Below are positions 8,786 to 17,642 of a stretch of DNA of 64,000 bases, one piece after another; positions within the stretch are counted from its first letter, which is position 1; each line of letters opens with the position of its first letter. The notes beneath the pieces are model-generated. The model was not told the DNA's origin. It searched no databases and saw only the letters and a list, made by a program, of their open reading frames with translations. The stretch is taken from contig NZ_GL882692.1 of NCBI RefSeq assembly GCF_000195635.1, forward strand, positions 1 through 64,000, in the 5' to 3' direction. The position numbers and the translations under genes were made by a program. The stretch is from Bacteroides fluxus YIT 12057. GTDB taxonomy: Bacteria; Bacteroidota; Bacteroidia; Bacteroidales; Bacteroidaceae.

Positions 8786-9661
8786 TTATTTGTCTTTGAT
8801 GATTTTTACATTGGTCAGCATCTCCAGCAGGATGATGGCGTTGTGGAGGCTTACACGTGCCTGTTCATATTGTACCACGGCAGTAGAGCGTCTGCTCCTT
8901 TCTAAGGAAAGGGAGATGATGTCGATAGTCCCGTTGATGAAGTTATTTTCTGATATTTTCATTTGGGCGTTGTAGAGTGCGGCTGATTCTGCTTTTGCCT
9001 TGATGGTTGCAAGTTGTTCTGTCACGGAGTTATAAGCATCAAGAACTTTCAGCTTGCGGTCTTCCATGACCTCCTCTTGTGTATATTGCAACTGCTCAAT
9101 GTCATACTTGTATTTTTTCAATTTTAGGGGACGATTGAATAGATCACTGAGGCTGACACTGATATTGGCTCCTACATAGAATGAATGACGAAAACTGGAT
9201 GTGGAGGTCTGATACCAATTCTCGGTAGTAGTGCTGTTGTTGTCGAGCATGTTGTAGTAACCGTAGGTGTAATTGCTGTTCAGACGGAAGTAGTTCCACC
9301 AGTCTCTTTTTTGAAGGCGGTATTCGTTTTTCACTTGTTCTACCTGGGACTGGGCGCGTTTCACGCTGGCGTTTTCCGTCACCGCATCCAAAAAAGCCGA
9401 AAGGGGAGGCAGTTCCAGATTGTTGATCTCTTTGGAAATCTTGTCTGTACTTTGGGGTTGAACGGCCTTTTCTAATTCAGCGTCACTCTCTTTCAATAAC
9501 TGTAATGTTTTGATGCGTTCAGAACGTGTCATATCTTGTTGAGCTACAATATTGCCTGAATAGCACAACAAAGCAAAAAATATGATTTTATATGTGTGAG
9601 CCAGATTATGTTTATTTCTCATTCTACATTTCATAAAGCAACAGGAGGTTTTGAAAATCAT
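8786..9661 (-). CDS. Short TolC-like outer-membrane protein of the exopolysaccharide operon
   Basis: The longest reading is 291 aa. Its first codon overlaps the stop of the preceding gene by one base (TAATG). An internal ATG at 9622 would place the signal peptide (hydrophobic core IIFFALLCYSG, cleavage near VAQ) at the true N-terminus, so either start is possible. The mature part has long amphipathic helices around residues 80-110 and 190-285, flanking strands such as FYVGANISVSLSDLF. This resembles one half of a TolC protomer, whereas family members usually have about 430-480 aa with two repeats. No Wza-type porin gene is seen, so it may take that place in export. Confidence 0.75.
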   Translation of the reverse strand: MIFKTSCCFMKCRMRNKHNLAHTYKIIFFALLCYSGNIVAQQDMTRSERIKTLQLLKESDAELEKAVQPQSTDKISKEINNLELPPLSAFLDAVTENASVKRAQSQVEQVKNEYRLQKRDWWNYFRLNSNYTYGYYNMLDNNSTTTENWYQTSTSSFRHSFYVGANISVSLSDLFNRPLKLKKYKYDIEQLQYTQEEVMEDRKLKVLDAYNSVTEQLATIKAKAESAALYNAQMKISENNFINGTIDIISLSLERSRRSTAVVQYEQARVSLHNAIILLEMLTNVKIIKDK

Positions 9662-10827
9662 TATACATTCTCTTTCTGTACAAACGCCGTCGCTGTTCTG
9701 AGCAGAATCTTCATGTCCATCCAGAATGAGAAATTCCTGGCATATTTGATGTCCAGTTGTTTCCGTTCTTCAGCGGACATTTTTCCGGCTCCGCCACGTT
9801 TTTCCACCTGCCACAGCCCTGTCAGCCCGGAAGGTGCCATGAAGCGTTCCACGTAGTCGTCGCTGGTCAACAGCTCTGCCTCGTAGAGGGGCAGGGGGCG
9901 GTTTCCTACGATGCTCATGTCTCCATTCAGGACATTGATGAGCTGGGGCAATTCATCAATGCTGTATTTGCGGATGAAGCGTCCTACACGGGTGACGCGC
10001 GGGTCATTTTCTATCTTGACAAAAGCATTTTGTTTCTCTTGGGATTTCTTTTTCAGGAAATCTTCTTCCGAAATCACGAAATCGTCCGATATCAGTAAGG
10101 TGGCTTCTTCCTCCTCACTCCCCACAAGGTCCTCAAACCGGATATCCGGTTTCTCGTCAGCTGCCTCTTCTTCCATCTTGTACTGGTTCAGAGAGTTCAG
10201 TTCCTTCAGATGCTTGTCCGCATTGGCGTACATGGAACGGAACTTGAGAAAGTTGAATATGCGGTAATTACTCCCGACACGTTGTGACTTGTAAATGATC
10301 CTTCCCCTGCTTTCCATGCGGATGGCTATGACTGTGGCTATAAGCAACGGTGACAACGCGATGAGTACCCCTGCGGCAAAAAAGATGTCAAACAGCCGTT
10401 TCCACAAGGGCAATCGGAATTCGTTGAGCGACTTGCGGTGATACAAACTGAATTCCTGCAGCTTGCTTTCCTTGCGTGTTTTGAGAAACCGGGTCATTTG
10501 CCGGATCGAACTCTCATTTGCTTCGGGAGGTAGCGTATTGTTGACCCCTGCCTGCAGGTAGAGCCTGCGGTCCCGGTCCTGCAGCAGTTTCGTGATGAGA
10601 ATGATATAGACACGGGGAAAGCGTTTGTGCAGGAAGGATATGTTCCTGCAATCCTCTTCCGCGTTGTTTTGCTCATAGAGAATGGAGGTGTTGTACCGTT
10701 CGCGGATACCGTCGATGACCTTTGTCGCTTTGTTGCAGGACGGGACAGCCATGAACATACCGTCTGTGACTTTGCTCAAGTGGTTTATGATGGTATGGTC
10801 GTTCCCTATGTAGATATAATATAGCAT
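9661..10827 (-). CDS. Polyprenyl-phosphate sugar-1-phosphate transferase with receiver-like N-terminal domain
   Basis: The protein has 388 aa. Residues 1-120 have the alternating strand/helix layout of a response-regulator receiver, but neither the phosphoacceptor Asp (SILYEQNN at that strand) nor the conserved Lys ([11 protein letters not shown]) is present. One membrane segment follows (about 142-165), then the bacterial sugar transferase domain: [58 protein letters not shown] and GLTGLWQV. An acidic insert of about 60 residues splits the domain between the first two motifs. It should start repeat-unit synthesis by moving a sugar phosphate to undecaprenyl phosphate. It follows the stand-alone regulator gene by 20 bp. 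Confidence 0.9.
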   Translation of the reverse strand: MLYYIYIGNDHTIINHLSKVTDGMFMAVPSCNKATKVIDGIRERYNTSILYEQNNAEEDCRNISFLHKRFPRVYIILITKLLQDRDRRLYLQAGVNNTLPPEANESSIRQMTRFLKTRKESKLQEFSLYHRKSLNEFRLPLWKRLFDIFFAAGVLIALSPLLIATVIAIRMESRGRIIYKSQRVGSNYRIFNFLKFRSMYANADKHLKELNSLNQYKMEEEAADEKPDIRFEDLVGSEEEEATLLISDDFVISEEDFLKKKSQEKQNAFVKIENDPRVTRVGRFIRKYSIDELPQLINVLNGDMSIVGNRPLPLYEAELLTSDDYVERFMAPSGLTGLWQVEKRGGAGKMSAEERKQLDIKYARNFSFWMDMKILLRTATAFVQKENV

Positions 10828-10847
10828 ATCCTTGTTATGATGGGAGT

Positions 10848-11207
10848 TTAGAGATATTTCTTGATACGTGCCTTCAGTTCCATGGGGTTGAAAGGCTTCA
10901 GGATATAGTCTTCGGCACCGGCATTGAGCAGGTTGATCCGTTCTGTAGTACTTTCTTCACTGGAGAGCATGACAACAGGGATGTGCCTGAAAAGGGCGTT
11001 GCTTTTCAGATAGCATAAAAATTCACTGCCGGTCATTCGGGGCATCCGTATGTCTGAGATGATAAGTGCGGGTTCGTTTCCTTCGTTCAGCCATTCTATG
11101 GCTCTGATGGGATCTTCCACATATACTAAATCGTTTTCTTTTCCTAAATAGACAGAAAGTACCTTACCTATGGCAGGTTTGTCATCTACAAATAATATTG
11201 TTTTCAT
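10848..11207 (-). CDS. Stand-alone response-regulator receiver (CheY-like)
   Basis: The protein has 119 aa and consists of one complete receiver domain with no output domain. The acidic pair is D8-D9, the phosphoacceptor is D52 in IISDIRMPRMTG, the switch residue is in VVMLSSEES (S82/S83), and the conserved lysine is K104 in YILKPFNP. It must act by protein contact, not DNA binding. It is the first gene of the exopolysaccharide operon and precedes a sugar transferase with a degenerate receiver fold. Control of polymer synthesis or export by phosphorylation is a reasonable inference. No partner kinase is seen nearby. Confidence 0.9.
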   Translation of the reverse strand: MKTILFVDDKPAIGKVLSVYLGKENDLVYVEDPIRAIEWLNEGNEPALIISDIRMPRMTGSEFLCYLKSNALFRHIPVVMLSSEESTTERINLLNAGAEDYILKPFNPMELKARIKKYL

Positions 11208-11238
11208 TGTTTATGTTATATACCTTGTTTGCTATAAA

Positions 11239-11246
11239 CAAAAATA
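11239..11246 (-). promoter_or_regulatory. Promoter -7 element for the exopolysaccharide operon
   Basis: TATTTTTG on the minus strand fits the Bacteroides -7 consensus TAnnTTTG and lies 32 bp before the regulator start. No clear TTTG is seen at -33. Tight spacing of all genes from 11207 leftwards suggests that this drives the whole block. Confidence 0.5.
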
Positions 11247-11390
11247 CATGTTATTATTATCTTTTTATATAATTGGTAATAAAAACAAGAATGCATTAAT
11301 GATTATTAACTGTTTCCTCCAAAAGTGTGAGAAGTCATACCGTCTGATGTTGTTTCACACTTTGAGTGAGGAAGTAAAAAGTACGGATCT

Positions 11391-13943
11391 CTAATCTTCC
11401 TTTATAGGAGACAACTGGGTCAGAGGGTATATTTCTCCGTTGTTATAGTTGTACCATTTTCCGTTTCCGCTTTCATCTCCGTCTTCTTTGCCGCCGGTGG
11501 TCACCCATTTCTTGAAATAGGGATATACGGAGGAAATCTTGTAGTGCTCCATAGGCCATGGGAATTCGGTAGGGATGACAACGGCCCATGCCAGATTCTC
11601 GTTGCTGACATAGTATTGGCCTTTGGTCAGGGACCGGTCATTTCCTTGGTCGAAATATCTGGTGTTTGCCAGTTCGGTAGGCTTGAAACCAACCACATGC
11701 ACTTCGGTGCGTAAAGACTTGACTGTGGCGGGGGATGTGATGGCGAAGACGTCTATATGGTTGATGTTGAAGGCGTCTGCCTTGATGCCTGCCGAAGCGG
11801 GGATTTCCATAATGATATCGAATCCTTTGGTATCGTATTTGCAGTTGACCCCGTTGGGCAGGGTATTGATGAACGGGCCATTTTCTTTATAGTCATCGTT
11901 TCCCCATAAGGTGAGGTGGGCGTTGTCAAAGAGGATGTAGGTAGGGGCGTTCTGTCCTTTTTCAAAGGAACTTGCCGTACCGTTGACCGTGAATTTGTCC
12001 GGTTGCAGGCCGGCTGGCAATTGAAGGAAACGGATGCCGGCTCCCAAGGTTTTGGATGCTCCTACGGCACGGACTTCTATCCGCATTCTAAGACGCGTTA
12101 CGTGGTTGTCACCGTTTAGCTGGAGTTTTTTGACCGGCATCACAAGGACGAGGTCATTCAGTTCGAAGTCTCCGTATGCGGGCCAGTTATCTTCGAAGGC
12201 AAAGGTATAGACATTGCTTTCACCTGTTTCTATCGGAAATTCAGGATTAGTTGGCGTACTGCCTTCATTGCCGTCATAAATGATGCCCGCACACGTTTCG
12301 ACGGTGTATTTTGATGCATCGGTGCCGACGGACGAGCAGTGGGTCTTTGTCACTTGCCAGTCTTCACTTCCTAACGGGTAATAATCGGTCTTGTTGTCTT
12401 GCCAATTGTATTTACGGACATATTCTTTTCCAAGATCCAGGATCAGGCCATTGAATGTGTTTTTACCGGGGTAGTAAGTTTCCGCGGCTTTTATCATGGA
12501 GAGGGAGGTTCCTTCACCGGTGCATGTTCCTGTATTCCCGCCGGTGAGTTTTTCGGCCAGAATAATGGAACTGTTCTTCAGTATGGCCTTTGCGCTGTTG
12601 TAAAAGGTGAAGTTTTTGACCGGTTTCCACGTCTTTCCATCCTGTGGTCCTGTGATGGAGCCATTGTCCAGTATTAGTGTGCCGCTGAATACAAACAGGT
12701 CGGATATGATGAAGGTACAGGCGTTGTATATGGAGCTGGCTCCATTGTTTTGAGTGTCGTATGTATTCAGAACGATTGTTCCATGATTGTTGACGGTAGA
12801 TCCGTTCATGATGGAGGTGGCGTGAATGGTGGCGTTCCCGAAGTTGTTGAGGATAGCGTCGGAATTCCCGTTCATTTGGATAGTCAGTTTGTCTGCCGGA
12901 TGAACGGTTCCGATTTTGCCTTGATTGTCAAACTGTGCGGAGACCAACGAAAGCAGGCCGGTAGCTTTGATTTCTCCTTTGTTCAGTATCTGGCTTGTAC
13001 CGGCATGGAATTCTTTACTTGAGACAGTGGTACCGAGGTTGTAGAATCTCACGCTTCCGGCTTGTATTTCTATTCTTGTTTTTCCTGTAAATATACCTTT
13101 ATTATAGAACTCGGCTGATTCTTGCAGCTTTGCATGGTCTGTTGTCAGCACGTTGAAATTCTTGATTCGGCTGGCCGATTGGGCTGTCAGGGATGTGCAA
13201 TCCGCTTGTCCGTCGCTTGAGACGGTCAAGGTTGCATTATTCTGCAATGTGATGCTTTTCCCGCTGAAAGTTCCTTGAATGTAAATGTTGACTCCCTGTC
13301 CTGCCGTGATTGGTTGGCTGAAGGTGGTACCGGACTTTATGAGGTAGTTTCCGGCATTCCATAAGCTGCATCCCCATGGATAGTCCTCATTCTTCAGTTC
13401 CTTGGCATCTGCCGGGATAGCCGGCTCCGTATATGACGGGTCGGCAATGGCACTTTCTGCATGTGCGGTGCCGTAAGCGCGCGTGTCGGTCTGTGCGATG
13501 TACGGCTTGCAGTGCAATGTCCCTCCATGTTCCGGGACTTCGTATTCGTAAATTTCTTTACGCTGTTTCGGGTCTGTCTGCCGGATATACAGGCGCTTTA
13601 TGGCGTTGGATATATTGATGCCGGCTGTGTAGTCGCTGCCGCCTTTTGCCATTCCGGCTGCAATGGGAGTGGCTGCCGGGTCATTCAAAGGATTGGCTGT
13701 AAACACTTCTATCAGATAATTGTATCGCCCGTTGAATTCATCCTTGACCGCAACATTCAGATTGATGGAGTTGATCATTGACCAGTTAAAGCCGTCGGGA
13801 GCAATAAAATCTTCTCCTAATGGGTTTTCCTTGGGCTCTGTTTGTATCCCTCTCTCGGGATCATACACATCCTCTGTACAACCGGTAAATGTCAATGTGC
13901 ATGCAATGGCGGTCATTGCCGAAAAATAATTTAATGATTTCAT
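11391..13943 (-). CDS. LruC/DUF4842-domain surface lipoprotein
   Basis: The protein has 850 aa. The N-terminus MKSLNYFSAMTAIACTLTFTGC is a lipoprotein signal with the lipobox Cys at residue 22. The middle (about 200-450) is rich in short Asn/Gly/Thr turns (ILNKGEIKATG, VNNHGTIVLN), which suggests a beta-helix or stacked beta structure. The C-terminal part holds the DUF4842 signature FEDNWPAYGDFELNDLVL, as in Bacteroidetes LruC-domain proteins. It is probably anchored in the outer membrane. It is separate from the exopolysaccharide operon (183-bp gap plus its own promoter). Function is unknown; an adhesin-like or matrix role is only a guess. Confidence 0.82.
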   Translation of the reverse strand: MKSLNYFSAMTAIACTLTFTGCTEDVYDPERGIQTEPKENPLGEDFIAPDGFNWSMINSINLNVAVKDEFNGRYNYLIEVFTANPLNDPAATPIAAGMAKGGSDYTAGINISNAIKRLYIRQTDPKQRKEIYEYEVPEHGGTLHCKPYIAQTDTRAYGTAHAESAIADPSYTEPAIPADAKELKNEDYPWGCSLWNAGNYLIKSGTTFSQPITAGQGVNIYIQGTFSGKSITLQNNATLTVSSDGQADCTSLTAQSASRIKNFNVLTTDHAKLQESAEFYNKGIFTGKTRIEIQAGSVRFYNLGTTVSSKEFHAGTSQILNKGEIKATGLLSLVSAQFDNQGKIGTVHPADKLTIQMNGNSDAILNNFGNATIHATSIMNGSTVNNHGTIVLNTYDTQNNGASSIYNACTFIISDLFVFSGTLILDNGSITGPQDGKTWKPVKNFTFYNSAKAILKNSSIILAEKLTGGNTGTCTGEGTSLSMIKAAETYYPGKNTFNGLILDLGKEYVRKYNWQDNKTDYYPLGSEDWQVTKTHCSSVGTDASKYTVETCAGIIYDGNEGSTPTNPEFPIETGESNVYTFAFEDNWPAYGDFELNDLVLVMPVKKLQLNGDNHVTRLRMRIEVRAVGASKTLGAGIRFLQLPAGLQPDKFTVNGTASSFEKGQNAPTYILFDNAHLTLWGNDDYKENGPFINTLPNGVNCKYDTKGFDIIMEIPASAGIKADAFNINHIDVFAITSPATVKSLRTEVHVVGFKPTELANTRYFDQGNDRSLTKGQYYVSNENLAWAVVIPTEFPWPMEHYKISSVYPYFKKWVTTGGKEDGDESGNGKWYNYNNGEIYPLTQLSPIKED

Positions 13944-14023
13944 AAGCTAATCCGATGTGCGTTTTTATCTTTCGATATTGTTTTGTTTGCCTAAAATAAT
14001 CAAGTTTTTGATTCCTCACGCCA

Positions 14024-14031
14024 CAAAATTA
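14024..14031 (-). promoter_or_regulatory. Promoter -7 element for the LruC-domain gene
   Basis: TAATTTTG on the minus strand matches TAnnTTTG and lies about 80 bp before the lipoprotein start. The rest of the 215-bp gap holds no other clear feature. Confidence 0.45.
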
Positions 14032-14158
14032 GGCATATTCTTTGGAATATAGCTTGTGATAATTGTTTTTTTTATTCTATGAATAAGTGTTTCTTGCCAA
14101 AAACAGGCTTTTTAACCTTTGGAAAAGTTGTATATGCTGTTCATATGGTCCGGCAGGC

Positions 14159-15199
14159 TTAGTCTTTGGTGATTTCGCCTGCGAGGTCGGAGTTCATGCG
14201 GTAACGGATTTCTTCTTGTGTCAGTCCGTGTCCGAGGAGGAACATAAGTTTGGTGACCGCACATTCGGGAGTGCTGTCGTAACCGCTGATCACACCTGCC
14301 TGAAGCAGATGAAGTCCGGTTTCGTAACGTCCCATTTCTACAGCACCGCTTTGGCATTGGGTGATGTTGACAATGACGATTCCACGTTCCGAGGCATCCT
14401 TCAATTGGCGGATGAACCATTCCTTCTGGGGGGCATTCCCGGAACCGAAAGTCTTGAGGACTACAGCTTTCAGCCCCGGAACGTGCAGTACGGAGTTGAT
14501 GATACTTTCCTGTATGCCGGGGAAGAGGGTGAGCACCACGACGTTGGTATCGAAAAGGTAGTGCGGCTTCATGGAACGTGACGGGTCCGGGCGGCGGATC
14601 AAATGCTCGTTATAGCGGATATGAATGCCTGCTTTTGCCAGGGCGGGATAGTTGAAGGAACGGAAAGCGTTGAAATTCTCGGCATTGATTTTGGTTGTCC
14701 GGTTGCCCCTCATCAGTTCGTTTTCAAAAAAGATACATACCTCGGGAACTGCGGGGGTACCGTCAGGATTCTTGGCAGCGGCTATTTCGATGGAGGTGAT
14801 GAGGTTTTCCTTGCCGTCGGTGCGTAAGGTACCGATGGGAAGTTGCGAGCCGGTAAGAATGACGGGTTTGGAAAGATTTTCGAGCATGAAGCTGAGGGCA
14901 GAGGCAGTGTAGGCCATTGTGTCAGTGCCGTGCAGGATGACAAAGCCGTCAAAGCGGTCATAGTTGCGGTGAATGATTTCGACAATCTTTGCCCAGAAAG
15001 AGGGCTCCATATCCGAAGAATCGATGGGAGGGTCGAATGGATGTGAGGAGATGTGATAGTTGAAACGTTTCAATTCCGGAACATGTTTGAGCAAGTGGTC
15101 GAAATTAAAGTTTTCAAGGGCACCGGTTTCCGGGTTTTCTATCATTCCGATAGTTCCACCTGTGTAAATCAATAGTACGGAAGGGCAATTGGCTTTCAT
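14159..15199 (-). CDS. ansA: Type I (cytosolic) L-asparaginase
   Basis: I choose the ATG at 15199, giving 346 aa that begin MKANCPSVLLIYTGGTIGMI; the open frame has an upstream start that lacks support. TGGTIG carries the first catalytic Thr, and VILHGTDTMAYTAS holds the second active-site group (Thr, Asp). There is no signal peptide, which fits the cytosolic type I enzyme. It hydrolyses L-asparagine to aspartate and ammonia. A TAnnTTTG element stands directly upstream, so it probably has its own promoter although it follows trpA by only 50 bp on the same strand. Confidence 0.92.
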   Translation of the reverse strand: MKANCPSVLLIYTGGTIGMIENPETGALENFNFDHLLKHVPELKRFNYHISSHPFDPPIDSSDMEPSFWAKIVEIIHRNYDRFDGFVILHGTDTMAYTASALSFMLENLSKPVILTGSQLPIGTLRTDGKENLITSIEIAAAKNPDGTPAVPEVCIFFENELMRGNRTTKINAENFNAFRSFNYPALAKAGIHIRYNEHLIRRPDPSRSMKPHYLFDTNVVVLTLFPGIQESIINSVLHVPGLKAVVLKTFGSGNAPQKEWFIRQLKDASERGIVIVNITQCQSGAVEMGRYETGLHLLQAGVISGYDSTPECAVTKLMFLLGHGLTQEEIRYRMNSDLAGEITKD

Positions 15200-15229
15200 A
15201 AATATTGTATTTGCGTTCTTTTCGGGGCA

Positions 15230-15237
15230 CAAAGATA
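15230..15237 (-). promoter_or_regulatory. Promoter -7 element for ansA
   Basis: TATCTTTG on the minus strand is an exact TAnnTTTG match 30 bp before the ansA ATG. It favours the ATG at 15199 over the further upstream start at 15232, which would begin inside the element. Confidence 0.55.
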
Positions 15238-15249
15238 GTGAAAAAGTGA

Positions 15250-16029
15250 TTACCTTCCGATTTCTTCCTTCAGTTTTTTTATCGCTTTTTCAGTGTTCCC
15301 ACCGGCTTCATTGAGCAAAGTGACGAAACGGCTGCCGATGATGGCACCGGAGGAGTTGCTGCAGGCAGCGTCAAATGTCTGTTTGTTGCTGATTCCGAAA
15401 CCCACCATGAGGGGATTGCGGAGATTCATATCCTGTATCTTCTTGAAGTAGGCCTGCTTTTGGATGTCGAAGTCTTTTTGGGCGCCGGTGGTGGCTGCAC
15501 TGGAAACCATGTAGATGAAACTGTCTGTATGGGCATCAATTTCGCGGACACGGGATTCATCGGTTTCGGGAGTGATGAGCATGATGACCCGTATGTCACA
15601 TTTCCGGGCAATGGCCTTGTAACTTTCTTCGTAATCCTTGAAGGGGAGGTCGGGGATGATGACACCGTCGATGCCGCATTCGGTACACTTCCGGCAGAAA
15701 TTCTCGAAACCGAATTGCATGATGGGGTTGAGGTAGCCCATGAGGATGAGCGGGATGTGGACGTCACGGCGAATGTCCTGCAGCTGTTCGAAAAGGAGGC
15801 GGAGGGACATGCCGTTCCGGAGGGCGCGGGTGGCGGCGTTTTGGATGACGATGCCGTCAGCCATCGGGTCGCTGAACGGGATGCCGATTTCTATCATGTT
15901 GACTCCGTTCTTTTCAAGGGTACGGATAACATCGGCTGTACCTTCCAGGTTCGGACAGCCGGCACAGAAGTATATGGACAGCAGATTCTTGGGGCTGTCC
16001 TGGAAAAGTGGGTGGATGCGGTTTACCAT
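15250..16029 (-). CDS. trpA: Tryptophan synthase alpha subunit
   Basis: The protein has 259 aa, about the usual length. It cleaves indole-3-glycerol phosphate to indole and glyceraldehyde 3-phosphate. IEIGIPFSDPMADG contains the catalytic Glu, and IDGVIIPDLPFKDY contains the catalytic Asp. A TIM-barrel pattern runs through the chain. It works in a complex with TrpB, the first gene of the same operon. It is the last trp gene and is separated from trpF by 116 bp that hold a perfect 15-bp inverted repeat, unlike the tight spacing of the other genes. Confidence 0.96.
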   Translation of the reverse strand: MVNRIHPLFQDSPKNLLSIYFCAGCPNLEGTADVIRTLEKNGVNMIEIGIPFSDPMADGIVIQNAATRALRNGMSLRLLFEQLQDIRRDVHIPLILMGYLNPIMQFGFENFCRKCTECGIDGVIIPDLPFKDYEESYKAIARKCDIRVIMLITPETDESRVREIDAHTDSFIYMVSSAATTGAQKDFDIQKQAYFKKIQDMNLRNPLMVGFGISNKQTFDAACSNSSGAIIGSRFVTLLNEAGGNTEKAIKKLKEEIGR

Positions 16030-16071
16030 TGTTGTTTACGATTTTATGATTTTACAATTCTATGATTTTAT

Positions 16072-16144
16072 GATGTACCGTTTACGGTTAGTTTTATTTG
16101 TGATTTTTATCTGTGAATCTGATTCTGGTCGTAAACGGTACATC
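16072..16144. repeat. 15-bp perfect inverted repeat between trpF and trpA
   Basis: GATGTACCGTTTACG at 16072-16086 is exactly complementary to CGTAAACGGTACATC at 16130-16144, with a 43-nt AT-rich loop. On the trpA side, related copies of a TATGATTTTA-like word occur at 16039-16073. The structure fills the trpF-trpA gap and could fold in the mRNA. There is no U-tract typical of a terminator. Confidence 0.8.
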
Positions 16145-16145
16145 G

Positions 16146-16769
16146 TCAAATCGAACTTTCTTTCAGTTCTCTCAGAAAGGTTTCGATACGCTCTGTGTCT
16201 TTTATGCCCGGCGCCGTTTCGAAGCGGCTGTTGAGGTCGATGCCTGCAAAGCGGGAATGACGGAATTCCTTGATGGATTTTGCGCTGTAGGGATTGATGC
16301 CGCCGCTGAGCAGAAAAGGGGTGGGACCGCTGTAGCGGTACAGCAGGTTCCAGTCGAACTGGTTGCCCGAGCCGCCGTAGCAGGGTGTTTTCGTATCGAA
16401 AAGATAGTAGTCGCACAGACCGTTGTAGCTTGAGGTGGCGAGCAGGTCTTTCAGGTGAGAAATGGAAAATACCTTGATGAGGCGCAGGCCGTGGCTTTGC
16501 AGGGAGCGGCAATATTCGGGTGATTCCGTTCCGTGCAGCTGGATGTAGTCCAGACTGAAACGGTCGGCATACATCAGGATATTCTCTTTGTTTTCGTTGA
16601 CGAAGACACCTACACGTTTAGCGTGTGTGGGCAGGTACTCGGGCATTTCGCACAGGCAACGGGGAGATTTGGGGTAGAAAATAAAGCCAATCATATCCAC
16701 GCCCAGTTGTTCTACATTGCGGATGTTCTCCGCTTCGGTCATTCCGCATACTTTGATAAGGGTAGCCAT
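16146..16769 (-). CDS. trpF: Phosphoribosylanthranilate isomerase
   Basis: The protein has 207 aa and catalyses the Amadori rearrangement of N-(5-phosphoribosyl)anthranilate to CdRP. The N-terminal LIKVCGMTEAENI contains the catalytic Cys, and the C-terminal part has IDLNSRFETAPGIKD, which contains the catalytic Asp and the phosphate-binding end. It is separate from TrpC here, whereas in enterobacteria the two are fused. It lies between trpC (45-bp gap) and trpA (116-bp gap with an inverted repeat). Confidence 0.95.
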   Translation of the reverse strand: MATLIKVCGMTEAENIRNVEQLGVDMIGFIFYPKSPRCLCEMPEYLPTHAKRVGVFVNENKENILMYADRFSLDYIQLHGTESPEYCRSLQSHGLRLIKVFSISHLKDLLATSSYNGLCDYYLFDTKTPCYGGSGNQFDWNLLYRYSGPTPFLLSGGINPYSAKSIKEFRHSRFAGIDLNSRFETAPGIKDTERIETFLRELKESSI

Positions 16770-16814
16770 GGTGTTTTACTGTTTATCGGTTTATGAATAA
16801 TTAATAATTATTTT

Positions 16815-17636
16815 TTACAGTCTGTCACTGACCTTTATAAACTCTTTCAGTGCATCGCCCGGACTTGCTGTTTTCATGAAGGTTTCACCGATAAGGAAAC
16901 CGTGGAAGCCGGCAGCACGCAGGTTGTGCAGAGTGGCGGGACTGGAGATGCCGCTTTCGGATACCAACAGTGGAAATTCCGTTCCGTTGGTAGCTTCGCG
17001 GAGTTGTCCGGCTATTCGGAATGAGTTTTCCACATCGGTGGTGAAAGAACCGAGGTTACGGTTGTTGACCCCGACCATATCTATCTCCTTATTTATATAG
17101 GAGAGTTCTGAAGGGCTGTGAATTTCAAGTAGCACCTCCAGGCCGAGCTCATGGGCAAGGAGGGTGAGGTCATTGCATTGCTCCGGGGTGAGGCAGGCTG
17201 CAATGAGCAGCACGGCATCGGCGCCGACAATACGGGCTTGCAAAAGTTGATACTCGTCAATGATGAAATCCTTGCGCAGGATAGGGATATTGACCAGCGG
17301 GCGTGCCGTGCGGATGTCACGCAGGGAACCGCCGAAGAATCTTTCGTCTGTAAGTATGGAGAGGGCAGAAGCGCCGCCGGCTTCGTAGGCTACGGGAATC
17401 TCTTCCGACCGGGCGCTCTCGTTAATCCAGCCTTTGGAGGGAGACCGGCGCTTGAACTCGGCGATGATGCCTGTGGCTGAAGCGGCAAGGGCGCTTTTCA
17501 TACTGCGGCAGGGCGTAGTGCCTTCATGTAGGACGATGGCAGCTTGTCCGCGCAGATGCTGCAAAGAAACGGCGTCTTTCTGTGATGCGATCTCTACTTT
17601 CTTGTGGGCAATTATTTCGGATAAAATATCTTTCAT
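16815..17636 (-). CDS. trpC: Indole-3-glycerol phosphate synthase
   Basis: The protein has 273 aa. It converts CdRP to indole-3-glycerol phosphate. Motifs of the family are IIAEFKRRSPSKGWIN (first catalytic Lys region), ILRKDFIIDEYQLLQARIVGADAVLLI, LEVLLEIHSPSEL, and VGVNNRNLGSFTTDVE. The length is near the usual 260. It is 6 bp downstream of trpD and 45 bp upstream of trpF. Confidence 0.96.
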   Translation of the reverse strand: MKDILSEIIAHKKVEIASQKDAVSLQHLRGQAAIVLHEGTTPCRSMKSALAASATGIIAEFKRRSPSKGWINESARSEEIPVAYEAGGASALSILTDERFFGGSLRDIRTARPLVNIPILRKDFIIDEYQLLQARIVGADAVLLIAACLTPEQCNDLTLLAHELGLEVLLEIHSPSELSYINKEIDMVGVNNRNLGSFTTDVENSFRIAGQLREATNGTEFPLLVSESGISSPATLHNLRAAGFHGFLIGETFMKTASPGDALKEFIKVSDRL

Positions 17637-17642
17637 TGTTAA

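Noticed and set aside
11322-11363. AAAGTGTGA/TCACACTTT inverted repeat as a terminator after the LruC-domain gene
   Set aside because: The loop is 24 nt, the stem is AT-rich and no U-tract follows on the strand that needs termination.
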